64,000 bases of DNA from DASXKD01 sp963806145 (GTDB lineage Bacteria > Actinomycetota > Actinomycetes > Streptosporangiales > Streptosporangiaceae), in contig CAWDXD010000048.1 in NCBI GenBank assembly GCA_963806145.1, positions 124,001 through 188,000 on the forward strand, written 5' to 3'. The notes below the pieces were generated by a model that was given only the letters and a program-made list of their open reading frames with translations, made no database searches and was not told the DNA's origin. Of the stretch, positions 61,764 to 64,000 are shown piece by piece (the first letter of the stretch is position 1; each line of letters begins with the position of its first letter). A program made the translations under genes and the position numbers.

Positions 61764-63230
61764 ATGGCGCCGATATACCTTGGTCGGGTGTCTTCGGCTG
61801 GCAGTCAGGACTACCGGGATCTTGCGCGCAGCCTGCTGGGGCTGCTGGAAGTGGCGCGCCGCACGCTGGTCGACGAGGAGGCGCCCACCGAGCTCGTCGC
61901 CCGCGTGACCGGCCACCTGGGGTGTGAGCTGTCAGACGTCGTGGCGGTTCACGAGCGGTTTCAGATATGGGACCACGTGAACGTTCACCGCGGCGTCGAG
62001 GCCTACCTGACGCGGCATGGCAGCGCCGGCCCATGGTTCGGCATGACCACCGGAATGATGCACCCCCATCAGGATCTGCTGTCGCGGCTGGCGATGCCCG
62101 CGCCCGGCCCGATGGGCAGGGCGGGAAGCGCGAGCTATGGCACCGCAGCGACCGGGCCGGACACTGACACCGAGGTGGTGACGCTCGGGCTGATCGCCAC
62201 GACCGCGCCCGGCGGCGCGCCCGCGGTGATCGGGATACGTGCCGAACGCGAGTTCGGCCCGCCCTACGGGGAACTGGAGATATTGGCGGCGGACCGGGAC
62301 ACGGCCTCGGCGGCCCGGGCTGAGATCGCGCGGCTGTCCGCTGAGCACAACGTGTTCCGCGGGCAAGTGCTCAGCTTCGCTGAAAGTGAGCACCACGGTA
62401 ACGAGCTCGCCTCCTTCCTGCCCCGGATCCCGCTCGACGCCGAGGACGTCGTGCTTCCCGGCGGTGTCCTGGAGTCCATCGAACTGCACGTCGCGGGGGC
62501 GGGGAGGCTGGCGGAGGAACTGCGGGACGCTGGCCAGCACCTCAAGCGCGGCCTGCTGCTGTACGGCCCGCCAGGGACCGGCAAGACACATACGGTCCGC
62601 TACCTCACCAGCAAGCTCACCGGGACCACGGTCATCTTGCTGACCGGCCGTTCCATCCGGTTCGTGGAGTCCGCCGCCGCACTCGCCCGGCGCCTGCAGC
62701 CCTCCATGGTGGTGCTGGAGGACGTCGACCTGATTGCCATGGACCGCGACTTCTCGGACGGCTCGAACCCGCTCTTGTTCACGCTGCTCGACGCGATGGA
62801 CGGGATCGGTTCCGACGCGGACGTGACGTTCGTGCTGACCACGAACCGGGCGGACATCTTGGAGCAAGCCCTCGCCGACCGGCCGGGCCGGGTGGATCTT
62901 GCGATCGAGATTCCCCGGCCGGACGCAGCATGCCGGGACCAGTTGCTGAGGCTTTACACCCGCGACGTTGCGCTCGACGGCGACACCTCCGCGGTAGTCG
63001 CAGCCACCGAAGGCGTGACTGCTTCCTACATCAAAGAACTCGTCCGCCGCGCGGTCCTGGCGGCGCTGCGAACAGAAGAGCGGTCACTGGTGCTCCGCCA
63101 GGCCCATTTCGACGAGGTACTGGCCGAGATGAGCGCCGAGCATCAATCGCTCACCCGATCGCTGCTCGGCGGCGACGCCGTGCCCAGGGACGGGCGCCCG
63201 CAGCGCGCCCAGCACCGGCCCCGCAGGTAA
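61764..63230 (+). CDS. AAA+ ATPase (spastin/FtsH-like core)
   Basis: 488 residues from ATG 61764 (GTG 61788 is an alternative). The N-terminal 240 residues are unassigned. AAA+ core: Walker A LLLYGPPGTGKTHTVRYLTS near residue 268, Walker B PSMVVLEDVDLIAMDRD near residue 318, sensor-1 TFVLTTNRADIL, and the arginine-finger segment ALADRPGRVDLAIEIPRPD. All catalytic residues are present. It remodels or unfolds proteins using ATP; the partner is unknown. The Arg-rich tail could be affected by readthrough. Confidence 0.9.
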   Translation: MAPIYLGRVSSAGSQDYRDLARSLLGLLEVARRTLVDEEAPTELVARVTGHLGCELSDVVAVHERFQIWDHVNVHRGVEAYLTRHGSAGPWFGMTTGMMHPHQDLLSRLAMPAPGPMGRAGSASYGTAATGPDTDTEVVTLGLIATTAPGGAPAVIGIRAEREFGPPYGELEILAADRDTASAARAEIARLSAEHNVFRGQVLSFAESEHHGNELASFLPRIPLDAEDVVLPGGVLESIELHVAGAGRLAEELRDAGQHLKRGLLLYGPPGTGKTHTVRYLTSKLTGTTVILLTGRSIRFVESAAALARRLQPSMVVLEDVDLIAMDRDFSDGSNPLLFTLLDAMDGIGSDADVTFVLTTNRADILEQALADRPGRVDLAIEIPRPDAACRDQLLRLYTRDVALDGDTSAVVAATEGVTASYIKELVRRAVLAALRTEERSLVLRQAHFDEVLAEMSAEHQSLTRSLLGGDAVPRDGRPQRAQHRPRR

Positions 63231-63511
63231 TAGCGCAGGCCGCCCGAAACCCGAAGAACAAAGGCCCGGAGCCCCAGATTGCCGCCATGCCCGGCAGCAG
63301 CATCAGCAACTGCCGGAACCGGTACCGCAAATCGAAGAAGCCCCCCCGCCGCGCAGATAATCCCGATCGGCATGCCGCGGCTAACGAGCACGGAACTGCG
63401 CTGAACGCGCAATTGGGCGGGTATTCGCGCGCCGGAAAGTAGGCCTCCGCGTGTCGGCGGTCCTCTGACCCGAATCCGCGAGTAAGTGGGTGACACGGCC
63501 CCGCAAATGCC
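63231..63511. other. Gene-free stretch
   Basis: No gene or signal recognised before the IS1380-like element. Confidence 0.35.
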
Positions 63512-63583
63512 GATAGGTGCCGCCCTGACCTGGGATGATGATCATTGCGACGTGAAGATCATCTCAGCGGGAAGGCACCTATC
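63512..63583. repeat. Inverted repeat at the head of the IS1380-like element
   Basis: GATAGGTGCC (63512-63521) and its exact complement GGCACCTATC (63574-63583) bracket a 52-bp loop that also contains GATGAT...ATCATC. It may be the element's left end or a structure that shields the transposase start from read-through transcription. Confidence 0.5.
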
Positions 63584-63585
63584 TG

Positions 63586-64000
63586 GTGGCCAGGATACGC
63601 GGCGGGAAGCGGAAGCGCTGGCAGGTGCGGATCGGCGCGCCGGATGCGGCATTGACGCCCAGCTCGGGGCTGGCCGCGGTCAGTGAGTTGTGTGACCGGC
63701 TGGGCGTGATCGAGGCCCTGGATGCGGCGGTCGGCCCGGTCAAGCAGCGGGATCGCGGTTTCGGAGCCGGGGAGCTGCTGACCGGGATCGCGGCGGCGCA
63801 GCTGGCCGGGGAGGACTTCCTGGCAGGCCTGGACCGGCAGCGCGAGGATGCGGCCGGGCAGCAGATCGCGCCGGCCATGGCGCAGACCAGCGCCGCCACG
63901 GCCTGCGGGGCGGCGGCGCGGCCTGACCGTGACGACGCGATCAAGTCCGCCGGTGGTGGGCCGCCTTGCATGGCGACACTGGGTGCGAACAACACCAGGT
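63586..64000 (+). mobile_element. IS1380-family transposase, 5' part (runs off right edge)
   Basis: VARIRGGKRKRWQVRIGAPD, then SSGLAAVSELCDRLGVIEAL, DAAVGPVKQRDRGFGAGELL and AQLAGEDFLAGLDRQREDAA with GQQIAP: the N-terminal region of IS1380-type transposases. After about residue 100 (near 63880) the translation no longer looks like the family, so a frameshift or truncation is likely. The rest lies outside the window. Confidence 0.75.

Noticed and set aside
1..64000. CRISPR array
   Set aside because: No set of three or more regularly spaced identical 20-40-bp repeats with unique spacers was found; the repeats seen are protein-coding or operator-type.

Overview
This is a high-GC (roughly 70 %) actinomycete chromosome segment. 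GTG starts, purine-rich ribosome sites, ATGA-coupled operons, actinobacterial families (RDD plus a VDxN-repeat partner, CU044_5270 behind an ECF sigma factor, questin-oxidase-like, TIGR03083, NF041680-type transposase) and many TetR/MarR/LacI regulators all fit Actinomycetota, perhaps a Streptosporangiales-like soil organism. The genus cannot be fixed from the window.

Layout. 0-1.7 kb: the start of an acetamidase/formamidase gene running off the left edge, and a RelE/XRE toxin-antitoxin pair. 1.8-8.7 kb: a LacI regulator facing an amidohydrolase/cupin-dioxygenase pair across a 17-bp inverted-repeat operator; an RDD membrane protein coupled to a nonapeptide-repeat protein; a PEP-mutase-like enzyme; a MarR/hydrolase operon. 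8.7-27.8 kb: mostly ordinary metabolism, envelope and regulation (GH15, ClC channel, dehydrogenase plus a tandem-repeat acidic miniprotein, PAP2, a kinase-like/flippase fusion, regulator-target pairs with visible palindromic operators, a DHA2 exporter with its TetR).

28.1-37.8 kb is the main defence island. A complete Wadjet operon (jetA-jetB-jetC-jetD) is followed 33 bp later by a HigB/HigA toxin-antitoxin pair with its own operator. The block is flanked by two TGCCACTC direct-repeat doublets and lies beside a 3' fragment of a tRNA-Thr(GGU) gene, the usual trace of tyrosine-recombinase integration. An IS5-family transposase and a DinB-like protein lie inside.

38-46.9 kb: a long gene-poor stretch with nested inverted repeats, a TetR/SnoaL pair, a lipoprotein, a haloperoxidase-like enzyme, a GNAT gene facing a HAD gene broken by an in-frame TGA, and a phosphotransferase. 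47.1-53.4 kb is a mobile-element pile-up: a 1.88-kb IS5-type transposon carrying a methyltransferase gene, an NF041680-type IS inserted directly against it (both with terminal inverted repeats and target duplications), a ZIP transporter, and remnants of IS256, an rve-type transposase and a tyrosine recombinase. 53.7-64 kb: a repeat lipoprotein with a strong terminator hairpin, a large ATPase-LuxR regulator, a probable 168-bp MITE, an MBL hydrolase, an ECF sigma factor and its partner, an AAA+ ATPase, and the beginning of an IS1380-like element. Several genes here (methyltransferase, phosphotransferase, CU044_5270) carry single-base frameshifts, so decay or sequence error should be considered.
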